Assembly: GCA_902768325.1 (NCBI GenBank)
Contig: CACXKY010000009.1
Span: 1 to 34,574 of the forward strand
Length of the DNA stretch: 34,574 bases
Source: Fibrobacter succinogenes
Lineage (GTDB): Bacteria > Fibrobacterota > Fibrobacteria > Fibrobacterales > Fibrobacteraceae
Reading direction: 5' to 3'
The notes under the pieces are model-generated. The model was not told the DNA's origin. It saw nothing but the letters and a program-made list of their open reading frames with translations, and searched no databases. Both the position numbers and the translations under genes were made by a program. The stretch's first letter is position 1. Each line of letters opens with the position of its first letter. Positions 22,803-30,783 of the stretch are shown piece by piece.

Positions 22803-24186
22803 TCAGGCGCTCCAGGCAAAAGTTCAGGATGGTTTCGGCCAAATCGACCTTCTCGCCCATGGCGAGCGGTGGAACGGGTTTACCCTTTTCCACCAGGGCG
22901 AAGCGCACGCTGTCACGACCGAATCCGGAATCGCTTGCCACGGGCGCGTTCAAGAGCAATGCGTCGGCGCCGCTCTTTTCGAGCTTTTCGGCGGCATGTT
23001 CTTCGAAGTGGTCCGTCTCGAGCGCGAAGCCGACGATGACCTGACGGCGGGCATCACCCGCAGCGTCTGCAGTGCGGGAGGCGCGGGCCGCGGTGCAGTC
23101 ACGCAGTATGTTCGGGTTCGGCACGAGTTCCAGCACGAGCTGGCTACGGCTGTCCTTGATTTTTTCGTCGGCGGCGTGGGCGGGGCGGTAGTCCGCTACC
23201 GCCGCGCAATGCACGACGGCGTCCGCACTTTCGAGCCGAGACATCACGGCGTCGTGCATCTCCCGGGCGCTTTGCACGCGGGTCACCTTGACGCCGCCCG
23301 GGAACGCCGCCTCCATCGGGCCCGCGACGACTTCGACCTCGAAGCCGTTGGCGTAGAATACCGAGGCGAGCGCGACGGCGGTCTTGCCGCTGCTGCGGTT
23401 GGAAATGTAACGTACCGGGTCAATCGCTTCTTCGGTGCGGCCTGCCGTGAGGACGACCTTCTTGCCGTGACCGGGGAGCGTCGCGTCTTGTGTGGGCGCC
23501 ACGTCTGCCGCGACGGGGACGGCCGGCGGTTCGGGGGCGTTGCGGGGGTGTCCCCCGCTAGAAGGGGTAGCGGATGGTTCGGCAGGCTCACCAACCTTTG
23601 TGCAGCCGGCCGAAACAGTAGCGAGGGGAAGACATTCCCCTTCATTATCTCTCGTCTCTAAATAAGCCACAATCTCCGCGGGTTCCATGAGCCTTCCCCG
23701 CCCCACCTCACCGCAGGCGAGTTCACCGGCCGGGGACTCGAGCACAACCGTGTCTTCGAAGCCGCGCAGGATTTCGAGGTTGCGCTTTACGGCGGGGCTG
23801 TTGTACATCGCGACGTTCATCGCGGGCGCAATCACGCGCGGGCACGTGCAGCTCATGAAGCAGAGGCTCACCGGGTCGTCGGCGATTCCGCAGGCGAACT
23901 TGCCGATGACATTCGCGGTCGCGGGCACCACGAGGTAGAGGTCGGCCCAGCGCGGAAAATCGATATGCTGGAAGGGGCGCGCCTCGACGGCTCCGCTCTT
24001 GAGATAGACGGGGCACTTGCTGAGGCTCGCGAACGTTAGCGGTGCCACGAATTCGGTGGCGGCGTCGGTCATACACACGCGCACCGTAGCCCCCTTCTTC
24101 TGCAAAAGGCGCAACAGCTCGCAGCTCTTGTACACGGCGATTCCGCCCGAGACTCCGAGGAGGATTTTCTTTCCAGCCAGTTCCAT
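22795..24186 (-). CDS. coaBC: Bifunctional phosphopantothenoylcysteine decarboxylase / phosphopantothenate--cysteine ligase
   Basis: This flavoprotein performs two steps of coenzyme A synthesis. CoaC (residues 1-178) shows 'ILLGVSGGIAVYKSCELLR', the catalytic His74 in 'FQHIDFPRW', PAMN (121-124) and Cys158 in 'GELACGEVGRGR'. CoaB (from about 242) shows 'KKVVLTAGRTEEAIDPVRYISNRSSGK'-type sequence, 'AAVADYRPA', 'DEKIKDS' and 'ELVPNPNIL'. Between them lies an unusually long, Pro/Ala/Glu-rich linker (about 180-241), partly encoded by palindromic repeats (23542-23596). The ATG at 24186 is chosen over an in-frame TTG three codons earlier, although no clear Shine-Dalgarno is seen. The gene leads the coaBC-UDG-dnaB-mlaE-mlaF run. 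Confidence 0.95.
   Translation of the reverse strand: MELAGKKILLGVSGGIAVYKSCELLRLLQKKGATVRVCMTDAATEFVAPLTFASLSKCPVYLKSGAVEARPFQHIDFPRWADLYLVVPATANVIGKFACGIADDPVSLCFMSCTCPRVIAPAMNVAMYNSPAVKRNLEILRGFEDTVVLESPAGELACGEVGRGRLMEPAEIVAYLETRDNEGECLPLATVSAGCTKVGEPAEPSATPSSGGHPRNAPEPPAVPVAADVAPTQDATLPGHGKKVVLTAGRTEEAIDPVRYISNRSSGKTAVALASVFYANGFEVEVVAGPMEAAFPGGVKVTRVQSAREMHDAVMSRLESADAVVHCAAVADYRPAHAADEKIKDSRSQLVLELVPNPNILRDCTAARASRTADAAGDARRQVIVGFALETDHFEEHAAEKLEKSGADALLLNAPVASDSGFGRDSVRFALVEKGKPVPPLAMGEKVDLAETILNFCLERLNA
23542..23596. repeat. Intragenic repeat mosaic in the CoaB/CoaC linker, copy C
   Basis: A perfect hairpin GCGGGGG-TGT-CCCCCGC (23542-23558) is followed by TAGAAGGGGTAGCGGAT and then a 21-base unit at 23576-23596 with GGTT/AACC ends. 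The minus-strand core of that unit, TGAGCCTGCCGAACC, matches copies A and B in the permease gene. In the protein the mosaic encodes GEPAEPSATPSSGGHPR. Confidence 0.6.
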
Positions 24187-24200
24187 ATACAGCAAGATAG

Positions 24201-24226
24201 AAAAAGGCCGGCAAAGCCGACCCTTT
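24201..24226 (-). terminator. Intrinsic terminator after the FISUMP lipoprotein gene
   Basis: On the minus strand GGTCGGC and GCCGGCC form a stem with one mismatch around the loop TTT, followed by TTTTTC. It lies 29 bp past the stop at 24255 and directly upstream of coaBC, so coaBC must start from a promoter within or just after it. Confidence 0.78.
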
Positions 24227-24254
24227 CAAGAAAATATTTCTTGCAAGCAAGCGG

Positions 24255-25634
24255 TTAATTTCTAGCGCAGCGAATCGGAAGCGCGACATCCTTCTTGTAT
24301 TTTGTGAAGACGGCGTCTTTCCTTTCGCACGAGAACTGGACGCCGTAACCCTTGTCGGCCTCCTGGAACGGAGTCGATGCGGTCCAGTATTCCGCCATGC
24401 CACCGTAGTTTTGGACATGCTCGTAGCCGTAGTAATCCATGTATTCCATGTGGCCACCAAGATCTGCGGTAAAATCAAACGAGTTCAGGCCGCGAATGCC
24501 TCCATGGCCGTACCACTGTCCGTAGCATTCCATTCTTTCCCTGAGAACCCACGATGCATTTTCGAGGCCGCCAATAAGGATGAACAAGCCTTCCCATTCT
24601 TCGATTGTCGGCAGGTGCCAGCCTCTGGGGCAAATGCCTCTCAGCGTTTCGGGGAGATTGCAGTCGACCGAATCATGGCAGTTGATATCGCTGTTCTCGT
24701 AAGTGTAAATGGAATCGATGGCTGCCGCCCACTTGTAGTAGCGGCCACCGGTTTCACAGCTGTCCTTGCACCAGAAATTGTTCTGCAGGCTGGGAGTCTG
24801 GACGCTATCGATGTACCTGAGGTCTTCGGCCATCCACTTCTTGTTACCGATGGTAACATAGTAATACAGCGAACTGTCGCGCACATCGCAGAAGCTAGTC
24901 GAGGGATTAAAGGGAATGCCGCCGCAAAGAGGATATTCCATTTCTTCCTTCAAGACAACGTTTACGGTATCTGCACCGCAGACAACCTTGACACCATTGT
25001 ATGTTTTGGCAGCCGAACAACCGACACCGTCATTGCCCTTGTCGCCATCTTCACCCTTGTCACCGCCATCGCCCTTGTCGCCCTTCAGCGAAGCGAGCCA
25101 CTCGGCTTCTGTTCCGGTAAAGCCTGCAGCTACGGCCAGTTCGTAGGCCGACTTGCCATCAGCGCCGTCGTCTCCCTTGCTGCCGTCGTCACCCTTGGCT
25201 CCCTTCAGCGAAGCGAGCCACTCGGCTTCCGTACCGGTGAAACCTGCGGCTACAGCCAACTCGTAAGCAGACTTGCCGTTCGCACCGTTGTCGCCCTTGG
25301 CACCGTCATCGCCTTTGTCGCCCTTGGCACCATCGGCACCCTTATCGCCCTTGTCGCCTTTTTCTCCAAGAATGACTTCTTGCCCGGACACCTTTTTCCA
25401 TTCTTCATCATGGCAGAAATAGAGTGCAGAGGAATCCGCGACGAACACGAGTTTTTCCTCGGTACAGTCCCCAAGATCCTTGAACGTGTCCACCGATTCG
25501 AACCCGGTCAGTTCGGCCTTTTCCGTAACCTGGTTGATTTCCGTAACTTCGTCGCCGCAGGCGGACAAGCACATCACGGACGCGGCCATTCCGGCAGCGA
25601 AAGCTCCCATGCCAAGTTTTACCTTTGCAGTCAT
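24255..25634 (-). CDS. Collagen-like lipoprotein with C-terminal FISUMP domain
   Basis: This is a probable surface lipoprotein of 459 residues. The start at 25634 has AAGGAG upstream and yields a signal peptide with lipobox LSAC (Cys26). After a ~75-residue region comes a collagen-like Gly-X-Y tract ('GEKGDKGDKGADGAKGDKGD' and more). It is interrupted twice by an identical 26-residue unit, 'GKSAYELAVAAGFTGTEAEW' plus 'LASLKG'. The C-terminal part (about 255-459) has the features of the Fibrobacter succinogenes major paralogous domain: 'IGNKKWMAEDLRYI', 'CPRGWHLPTIEEWEGLF' and 'YWTASTPF', with Cys residues that may form disulphides. The domain's role is unknown. The collagen-like stalk suggests a trimeric projection. 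It is monocistronic with its own promoter and terminator. Confidence 0.87.
   Translation of the reverse strand: MTAKVKLGMGAFAAGMAASVMCLSACGDEVTEINQVTEKAELTGFESVDTFKDLGDCTEEKLVFVADSSALYFCHDEEWKKVSGQEVILGEKGDKGDKGADGAKGDKGDDGAKGDNGANGKSAYELAVAAGFTGTEAEWLASLKGAKGDDGSKGDDGADGKSAYELAVAAGFTGTEAEWLASLKGDKGDGGDKGEDGDKGNDGVGCSAAKTYNGVKVVCGADTVNVVLKEEMEYPLCGGIPFNPSTSFCDVRDSSLYYYVTIGNKKWMAEDLRYIDSVQTPSLQNNFWCKDSCETGGRYYKWAAAIDSIYTYENSDINCHDSVDCNLPETLRGICPRGWHLPTIEEWEGLFILIGGLENASWVLRERMECYGQWYGHGGIRGLNSFDFTADLGGHMEYMDYYGYEHVQNYGGMAEYWTASTPFQEADKGYGVQFSCERKDAVFTKYKKDVALPIRCARN
25081..25277 (-). repeat. Two 77-bp direct repeats (120-bp period) in the collagen-like region
   Basis: 25081-25157 and 25201-25277 encode the same peptide unit. 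By eye they differ at 10 nucleotide positions, and all 10 are synonymous. Gly-X-Y coding sequence fills the rest of the 120-bp period. Confidence 0.85.
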
Positions 25635-25660
25635 TCTTTCTCCTTTTAGTTTAAATAAAA

Positions 25661-25695
25661 GCACCAATCATTTTCTGCATGATTTTCGCGGGTGC
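25661..25695 (-). promoter_or_regulatory. Hairpin in the 5' leader of the FISUMP gene
   Basis: GCACC (25661-25665) pairs with GGTGC (25691-25695), and AATCAT (25666-25671) pairs with ATGATT (25679-25684), leaving a 6-base bulge and a 7-base loop. It lies between the predicted promoter and the Shine-Dalgarno. A role in mRNA stability or translation is possible but not shown. Confidence 0.45.
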
Positions 25696-25696
25696 T

Positions 25697-25725
25697 AATT
25701 TATTTAAAATAGATAAATTAGTCAA
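25697..25725 (-). promoter_or_regulatory. Predicted sigma-70 promoter of the FISUMP gene
   Basis: On the minus strand, -35 TTGACT (25725-25720) is followed after 17 bases by TAAATT (25702-25697), a 4/6 match to the -10. An 8-base inverted repeat (TAATTTAT at 25696-25703 with ATAAATTA at 25713-25720) spans the core promoter and could be an operator. AT-richness makes chance likely enough to be cautious. Confidence 0.55.
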
Positions 25726-25762
25726 TATTATTTTATTCTTTTCTTAGAATTTGTCTACAAAA

Positions 25763-25794
25763 ACAAAAGAAATCCCGTGGTTTTACCCACGGGA
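25763..25794 (-). terminator. Intrinsic terminator after rpsA
   Basis: On the minus strand TCCCGTGG and CCACGGGA form an 8-bp stem around the loop GTAAAA, followed by TTTCTTTTG. It is 23 bp past the rpsA stop at 25818. Confidence 0.87.
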
Positions 25795-25817
25795 CCTCTT
25801 AATTGCCAGAAACAGAA

Positions 25818-27611
25818 TTAGGCTTCTTCAGCAGGCTTTTCAGCGGCTTCTTCGGCCGGCTTTTCAGCCTTCTTCTTGGTGGCCTTCTTCTTCGGGGCGG
25901 CAGCTTCACCGATAGTGGTGCCAGATTCGCCCGGCTTGTGAGAGTCCATCCAAGCCTTGAGCTCGGCGGATTCACGGTTCTTGAAGTAGTCCACGACAGA
26001 GAGGAAGATCTTCCTGTTGTTGAGGTCGATTTCGGTCACAACGGCCGGAACTTCGTCGCCAACCTTGAATGCATCGGCCGGAACCTTGATGTATTCAGCG
26101 GTGAGCTTGGAAACCGGGATGAAGCCTTCGATACCATCGGCGAGTTCAACCACGACACCGCGGTCGAGCATGCGGATGATCTTGCCCTTCACTTCGGTGT
26201 CCACGGGATAGGTGGATTCCACGGAATCCCACGGATCTTCGGTGAGGTGCTTCATGGAAAGGCTAATGCGGCGCTTTTCCTTATCGACGGCGAGCACGAC
26301 GCATTCGACCTTGTCACCCTTCTTGACCATTTCGTTCGGATGGGTGATCTTCTTGGTCCAGGACATGTCGGAAACGTGGATGAGGCCGTCCACACCTTCC
26401 TTGATTTCGACGAAGGCGCCGAAGGAAGCGATGTTACGGATTTCACCAACCACGCGGGCACCCGGCGGAAGTTCAGTTTCGATAGAATCCCACGGATCGC
26501 TTTCGAGCTGCTTCATGCCGAGAGAGATGCGTTCGGCATCTTCTTCGACCTTGAGCACCACGGCTTCCACTTCCTGACCGATGGTGAGGATCTTGGACGG
26601 GTGCTTGACATGCTGGGTCCAGGACATTTCGGAAACGTGGATGAGGCCTTCGACGCCGCTATCCAGTTCGACGAATGCACCGTAATCGGTAATGGAAACG
26701 ACCTTACCCTTGACGATAGCGCCTTCGGGATAGCGTTCAGCGATGTCCTTCCACGGATGCGGCTTAAGCTGCTTCATGCCGAGAGAGATACGTTCCTTCT
26801 TGTCGTTGAAGTCGAGCACCATGACTTCGACTTCCTGGCCAATCTGGACCATTTCGGTCGGGTGGTTGATGCGCTTGTAGCTCATGTCGGTGATGTGGAG
26901 GAGACCGTCTACGCCGCCGAGGTCGATAAATGCACCGAAGTCGGTAATGTTCTTGACGATACCCTTGCGGACCTGGCCCTTCTCGAGAGTTTCGAGAACG
27001 TCGCCACGCTGCTTGTTGCGTTCTTCTTCGAGAACGACGCGGCGGGACACGACGATGTTGCGACGGGCCTTGTTGACCTTGATGACCTTGAGGTCGAATT
27101 CCTGGTCGATGAGGGCGTTGATGTCCGGGATCTGACGGAGGTCGATCTGGGAGCCCGGGAGGAAGGCGTCGATGCCGAACAGGTCGACCACGACACCGCC
27201 CTTGATGCGCTTGGTGAGCTTGCCGCGAACAACTTCGTTGTTTTCGAAGGCAACGCGGATGCGTTCCCACACGCGGGCAAAGTCGGCGCGCTGCTTGGAA
27301 AGGACGAGACGGCCGTCTTCGTCTTCAAGCTTTTCAACATAAACTTCGATTTCGGAACCGATTTCGAGAGAGTCAGAGTCCTTGAATTCAGCGCGATCGA
27401 TCACGCCTTCAGACTTGTAGTTCACGTCGACGAGGACTTCCTGGTCGTTGACCTGGCTGATCTTACCAGTGACAACCTTGCCCTGTTCGAGGCAGTCCAT
27501 ACCGGCATAGATGTCGGCGTTGGCCTTGCGGAAGTTCGGGCTGCATTCGCCTTGGGCGGCGAGGATTTCGGCGAGATCTTCTTGAGTTCCGAATTTGAGT
27601 TCTTGAGACAT
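25818..27611 (-). CDS. rpsA: 30S ribosomal protein S1
   Basis: This RNA-binding ribosomal protein brings mRNA to the 30S subunit. It has six S1/OB repeats. The first two are divergent ribosome-binding repeats (from about residue 45). Four regular repeats follow, recognisable by 'GAFIDLGGVDGLLHITDMS', 'GAFVELDSGVEGLIHVSEMSW', 'GAFVEIKEGVDGLIHVSDMSW' and 'GVVVELADGIEGFIPVSKL'. The 597 residues include a Lys/Ala/Glu-rich tail (AAPKKKATKKKAEKPAEE). No Shine-Dalgarno precedes the ATG (AACCCCAATTAAACAAT), which fits rpsA messages in other bacteria that use S1-dependent, autoregulated initiation. It follows cmk by 36 bp, the widely conserved cmk-rpsA pair. Confidence 0.97.
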   Translation of the reverse strand: MSQELKFGTQEDLAEILAAQGECSPNFRKANADIYAGMDCLEQGKVVTGKISQVNDQEVLVDVNYKSEGVIDRAEFKDSDSLEIGSEIEVYVEKLEDEDGRLVLSKQRADFARVWERIRVAFENNEVVRGKLTKRIKGGVVVDLFGIDAFLPGSQIDLRQIPDINALIDQEFDLKVIKVNKARRNIVVSRRVVLEEERNKQRGDVLETLEKGQVRKGIVKNITDFGAFIDLGGVDGLLHITDMSYKRINHPTEMVQIGQEVEVMVLDFNDKKERISLGMKQLKPHPWKDIAERYPEGAIVKGKVVSITDYGAFVELDSGVEGLIHVSEMSWTQHVKHPSKILTIGQEVEAVVLKVEEDAERISLGMKQLESDPWDSIETELPPGARVVGEIRNIASFGAFVEIKEGVDGLIHVSDMSWTKKITHPNEMVKKGDKVECVVLAVDKEKRRISLSMKHLTEDPWDSVESTYPVDTEVKGKIIRMLDRGVVVELADGIEGFIPVSKLTAEYIKVPADAFKVGDEVPAVVTEIDLNNRKIFLSVVDYFKNRESAELKAWMDSHKPGESGTTIGEAAAPKKKATKKKAEKPAEEAAEKPAEEA

Positions 27612-27647
27612 ATTGTTTAATTGGGGTTGCGGTTCAAAAGGTTCAAG

Positions 27648-28316
27648 CTACGCCACTACACCTACGTAGTCGAGAATCTTCTGCACCTGTTGTTGGATTG
27701 AGATGTGTGTAGTGTCAATTTCGATAGCGTCGTCCGCCTTCTTTAACGGGGCGTTCGCGCGGGAAGAATCCAGGCGGTCGCGTTCGACCAGGTTGTTCAG
27801 GACTTCTTCCAGGGTAACCTTTTCGCCTTTCTCAAGGAGTTCCTTGTAGCGGCGTTCGGCGCGGACCTTCACGTCCGTCACCATGAAAAACTTGTACTTC
27901 GCATCGGGGAATACGACCGTACCGATGTCGCGGCCGTCCAGGATGCAGCTCTGCTTCTTGCCGATTTCGCGCTGCTGCTTGGTCATCGCGGCGCGGACGG
28001 ACGGGAGGGCGCAGTAGACGCTCACGTTGCTCGAAACCTTCATGCCGCGGATTTCGTTTTCGCGGCTGACGCCATTGATGAGCACGTGGTTTTCGGAGTC
28101 GAACCCGAGCGTGAGGTTAGAAAGCAGTTCGTCCATCGCAGGACCGTCCTCGGCCGGAAGTCCCTTCTCGAGGGCGGCAAGAGTCACGGCGCGGTACATG
28201 GCACCCGTATCGAGGTACGTGATGCCGAGCGTCTTCGCGACAATCTTGGCCGTGGTACTTTTACCGGTACCCGACCCGCCGTCAAGCGCAATAACGAAAT
28301 GCTCTGAATTGCTCAT
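27648..28316 (-). CDS. cmk: Cytidylate kinase
   Basis: This kinase phosphorylates CMP and dCMP with ATP. The P-loop 'ALDGGSGTGKSTTAKIVAKTL' (about 9-29) and 'YLDTGAMYRAVTLAAL' are diagnostic. 'ILDGRDIGTVVFPDAKYKFFM' and 'RDRLDSSRANAPLKKADDAIEIDTT' (in parts) complete the fold. The ATG at 28316 is used in preference to an in-frame TTG four codons upstream, giving 222 residues, which is normal. It heads the cmk-rpsA operon. The 60 bp between it and the small lipoprotein gene upstream hold no obvious terminator. Confidence 0.96.
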   Translation of the reverse strand: MSNSEHFVIALDGGSGTGKSTTAKIVAKTLGITYLDTGAMYRAVTLAALEKGLPAEDGPAMDELLSNLTLGFDSENHVLINGVSRENEIRGMKVSSNVSVYCALPSVRAAMTKQQREIGKKQSCILDGRDIGTVVFPDAKYKFFMVTDVKVRAERRYKELLEKGEKVTLEEVLNNLVERDRLDSSRANAPLKKADDAIEIDTTHISIQQQVQKILDYVGVVA

Positions 28317-28376
28317 AAGTGGGAGCAAATTTAGCTAAAGGCGAAAGTCGCGTCAATCGTGCTTGCACGAATCGCC

Positions 28377-28787
28377 CTAATAAGGCAGGTCGGCGTAGTA
28401 ATAGACGGCCTCATTCGTCCATTCGTTCAAGAAAATGGCCTCGAAACCGTCGTCGAAAACAGTCATTTGGCCATGAGCATCGTAAACATCGTAAAACTGG
28501 TAGTAGTCGTCGCCTTCGGAATACTCGCTTTCCGAATAATAGAACCAATCACCGTCCAAGCGCAAGCTGGCATAACCGTCGTGGGTAATCTTGAGCCCGA
28601 TCGTGAACGGAGAGCTCATGGAGCTTACCCCGGAGCAGTTGTAAGGGCCGTTGATATCGTAGTCGCAGGTTTCGCTGTAGAAGTAATGGAAACGGGCGTT
28701 GAAACGGTCTGCACCGGCGCCAGGGCCCACATCGCCGCAGGCGGCGAGGGCAAACAAGACAGCGAGGCAGAGCGCAAGACGTTTCAT
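28377..28787 (-). CDS. Small Tyr/Asp-rich lipoprotein, function unknown
   Basis: This 136-residue protein is not recognised. The signal peptide MKRLALCLAVLFALAAC has a good lipobox (LAAC, Cys17). The mature part is acidic and very rich in tyrosine and other aromatics ('FHYFYSETCDYD', 'DWFYYSESEYSEGDDYYQFYDVYD', 'YYYADLPY') and looks like a small all-beta domain. Two Cys in the mature part (in 'SETCDYDINGPYNCSG') may form a disulphide. It follows the terminator at 28796-28826, so it may have its own promoter, though none is clear. It precedes cmk by about 60 bp on the same strand. Confidence 0.7.
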   Translation of the reverse strand: MKRLALCLAVLFALAACGDVGPGAGADRFNARFHYFYSETCDYDINGPYNCSGVSSMSSPFTIGLKITHDGYASLRLDGDWFYYSESEYSEGDDYYQFYDVYDAHGQMTVFDDGFEAIFLNEWTNEAVYYYADLPY

Positions 28788-28795
28788 TTTTTCCC

Positions 28796-28826
28796 TAAAA
28801 AAAATCCCCGACCGCAGCCGGGGGTA
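28796..28826 (-). terminator. Intrinsic terminator after the charged lipoprotein gene
   Basis: On the minus strand CCCCGGC and GGTCGGGG pair with one internal mismatch around a 4-base loop, followed by ATTTTTTTT. It lies 19 bp past the stop at 28845. Confidence 0.82.
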
Positions 28827-28844
28827 AAAAGCACAGACAAACTA

Positions 28845-29450
28845 TTAGTCGGATTCGTAGTCGCCGTGGAGTTCTTCTTCGGCTTCTTCGATATCAGGAT
28901 CCTGGTACTGTTCCGGAGCCTGGAGGTCACGCGTACTTCCGTACTTGCGCTTTTCTTCATCCGTCAGCTTGTTGGAGTAGACGATTTCTTCCTGTTCCTG
29001 GTTAGCTGCTTCGGCCTCTTCCTGGAGGACCTTCTTGCCTTCTTCCAGGCGGCGCTTGATGCGTGCGTCTTCCATTTCCTTGAGGTTCGTACCGACCTTG
29101 GCCTGGTTTTCAGACATCACGTAACGTTCGTTGGCTTCGTCCATGGCGTCCTTGATACCGACCAGACGACCATGGCGGTCGACTTCCAGGCCCGCCTTGC
29201 GGAGGGTGGAAAGCGGCAGACGGCGAGCGGCCACCTTGTATTCGTCCTTGAATTCGTAACCATCCGGGCTGATAGCGTTGGCTTCGTCCTCGGTCACATA
29301 CTCAAGAGCTTCCTGCCAACGGGAACCCTGAACGCAGGAAGTAAAACCGACAAGGGCCGTATCGAGCGCTTCCGGATCATCAGACTTGGAACCGGCACAC
29401 GCGGAGAAAACAAGTGAGAGAGCAAACAGACCCAATAAAAGTTTTTTCAT
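28845..29450 (-). CDS. Charged, helical lipoprotein, function unknown
   Basis: This 201-residue protein is not recognised. The signal peptide MKKLLLGLFALSLVFSAC has lipobox FSAC (Cys18). Residues about 30-100 look like a small folded domain ('TALVGFTSCVQGSRWQEALEYVTEDEANAISPDGYEF' in outline). The second half is a highly charged helical region with many Glu/Gln/Lys ('KEMEDARIKRRLEEGKKVLQEEAEAANQEQEE') that could form a coiled coil. The tail is strongly acidic (PDIEEAEEELHGDYESD). The Shine-Dalgarno GGAGG and a good promoter at 29488-29517 support expression as a single gene. The N-terminal part could belong to a DUF4878/NTF2-like group, but I cannot confirm this. Confidence 0.75.
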   Translation of the reverse strand: MKKLLLGLFALSLVFSACAGSKSDDPEALDTALVGFTSCVQGSRWQEALEYVTEDEANAISPDGYEFKDEYKVAARRLPLSTLRKAGLEVDRHGRLVGIKDAMDEANERYVMSENQAKVGTNLKEMEDARIKRRLEEGKKVLQEEAEAANQEQEEIVYSNKLTDEEKRKYGSTRDLQAPEQYQDPDIEEAEEELHGDYESD

Positions 29451-29487
29451 AGGGTAAAACCTCCGAAAAAAATAATCCCTTGATAAA

Positions 29488-29517
29488 TATATAACAAATT
29501 TTGGCCTTTTTCGTCAA
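29488..29517 (-). promoter_or_regulatory. Predicted sigma-70 promoter of the charged lipoprotein gene
   Basis: On the minus strand, -35 TTGACG (29517-29512) is followed after 18 bases by TATATA (29493-29488). It lies 38 bp upstream of the start codon at 29450. The same 112-bp spacer must also hold the divergent promoter of the TraB-family gene. Confidence 0.7.
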
Positions 29518-29574
29518 GTTTCGCAACTTTTTTACCCTTTTTTCATCCTCGCTTTTGCTATTTTGGACGCCGTT

Positions 29575-30747
29575 ATGAGTGAAAACGCAGATATTTTTCG
29601 TATAAACACGTCCGATGGCAGAGAAATTATCCTCATCGGCACGGCCCATATCTCCCAGGCGTCCAAGGAGTTGGTCCGCGAGACCATCGAAGCCGAAAAG
29701 CCCGACACTATCTGCATCGAACTGGACGAAGGCCGTCTCAAATCTATCCGCGACCCGGAACGCTGGAAAAAGACGGACCTCAGGGAAGTTATCAAGAAAA
29801 AGCAGCTCGCCACCCTTATCGCGAACCTCGTCCTCGGGTCTTACCAGAAGAGGATGGGCGACCAGACTGGCGTGAAGCCCGGTTCCGAACTCAAGGAAGC
29901 AGCCGACATCGCCACCGAAAAGGACATTCCCATCGTCCTCGCCGACCGCGATATCAAGATTACCCTCAAGCGCACCTGGGCATGCACGCCCTGGTACCGC
30001 AAGCTGAGCCTCCTGGGCGGGCTCTTCGGGAGCATCTTCGACAAGACCGAAATCAGCGAAGAAGAACTCGCGAAAATCAAGGAGCAGGACGCCCTGAACA
30101 GCATGATGCAGGAATTCGGGCAGACGTTCCCCGAAGTCAAGCAGGTCTTGATTGACGAGCGCGACCAATACCTCGCCAGCAAGATTCGCAACGCCGAAGG
30201 CAAGAAGATTGTCGCTGTCGTCGGTGCGGGCCACGTGAAAGGCATCGCCTCCATCATCAGCGAGAACAAGGAACTCCCGAGCGAAGAGTCCATCACGGTC
30301 ATCCCGAAGGGAAGCTGCATCTGGAAGATTATCGGCTGGGCAATTCCCCTGGCCATTATCGCAAGCATCATTTTCGTCGGCTACGAGGCCGGTGTCGAGA
30401 AGGCCGGACAGCTGAGCCTGCAGTGGGCCATGTTCACGGGCGGCGGCGCCATGCTCGGGGCCATCATCGCCGGAGGCCACCCGCTCACGATTCTTGTCGC
30501 GTTGGTCGCAGCGCCCTTTACCGGACTCACTCCGCTTATCGGGGTCGGGTTCTTCACCGCGCTCACGCAGGTATACATAAGGCCGCCGCGCGTATCCGAG
30601 ATGGAGACGCTTTCCGACGACATATGGCAGGTGAAACGTTGGTGGAAGAACCGCGTCACCCGCGTGATCCTGTGCTTTTTGTGCCCGGGGATTCCCGCCA
30701 TTATCGGGAAGATCCTCGCGATATTCAAGATTTACCAGGCGTTCTAG
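29575..30747 (+). CDS. TraB-family (pheromone shutdown-like) membrane protein
   Basis: This protein has a predicted protease-like TraB/GumN fold and a C-terminal membrane part; the cellular role is not known. The family hallmark 'IILIGTAHISQASKELV' is at about 17-33, followed by 'DTICIELDEGRLKSIRD', 'IPIVLADRDIKITLKRTW' and 'IVAVVGAGHVKGIASII'. From about residue 245 there are four or five hydrophobic segments ('IIGWAIPLAIIASIIFVGY', 'WAMFTGGGAMLGAIIAGGHP', 'LVALVAAPFTGLTPLIGVGF', 'VILCFLCPGIPAIIGKILAIF'). At 390 residues it matches the archaeal/bacterial TraB type. The ATG at 29575 is preferred to an in-frame TTG four codons earlier. No Shine-Dalgarno is seen; the leader (TATTTTGGACGCCGTT) resembles that of the helicase at 5455. 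It is monocistronic. Confidence 0.88.
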   Translation: MSENADIFRINTSDGREIILIGTAHISQASKELVRETIEAEKPDTICIELDEGRLKSIRDPERWKKTDLREVIKKKQLATLIANLVLGSYQKRMGDQTGVKPGSELKEAADIATEKDIPIVLADRDIKITLKRTWACTPWYRKLSLLGGLFGSIFDKTEISEEELAKIKEQDALNSMMQEFGQTFPEVKQVLIDERDQYLASKIRNAEGKKIVAVVGAGHVKGIASIISENKELPSEESITVIPKGSCIWKIIGWAIPLAIIASIIFVGYEAGVEKAGQLSLQWAMFTGGGAMLGAIIAGGHPLTILVALVAAPFTGLTPLIGVGFFTALTQVYIRPPRVSEMETLSDDIWQVKRWWKNRVTRVILCFLCPGIPAIIGKILAIFKIYQAF

Positions 30748-30783
30748 GAAGCCTCCACACAGTAAAACGCTTCTTTTTTTATG

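Noticed and set aside
25020..25380. The repetitive region as a CRISPR array or microsatellite
   Set aside because: It is in frame, encodes Gly-X-Y collagen-like sequence and two protein-identical units, and lacks short regularly spaced palindromic repeats.
25803..27620. A 605-codon open frame on the plus strand opposite rpsA
   Set aside because: It mirrors rpsA over its whole length. S1 repeats on the minus strand are unmistakable, and the antisense frame is open only because of codon bias.
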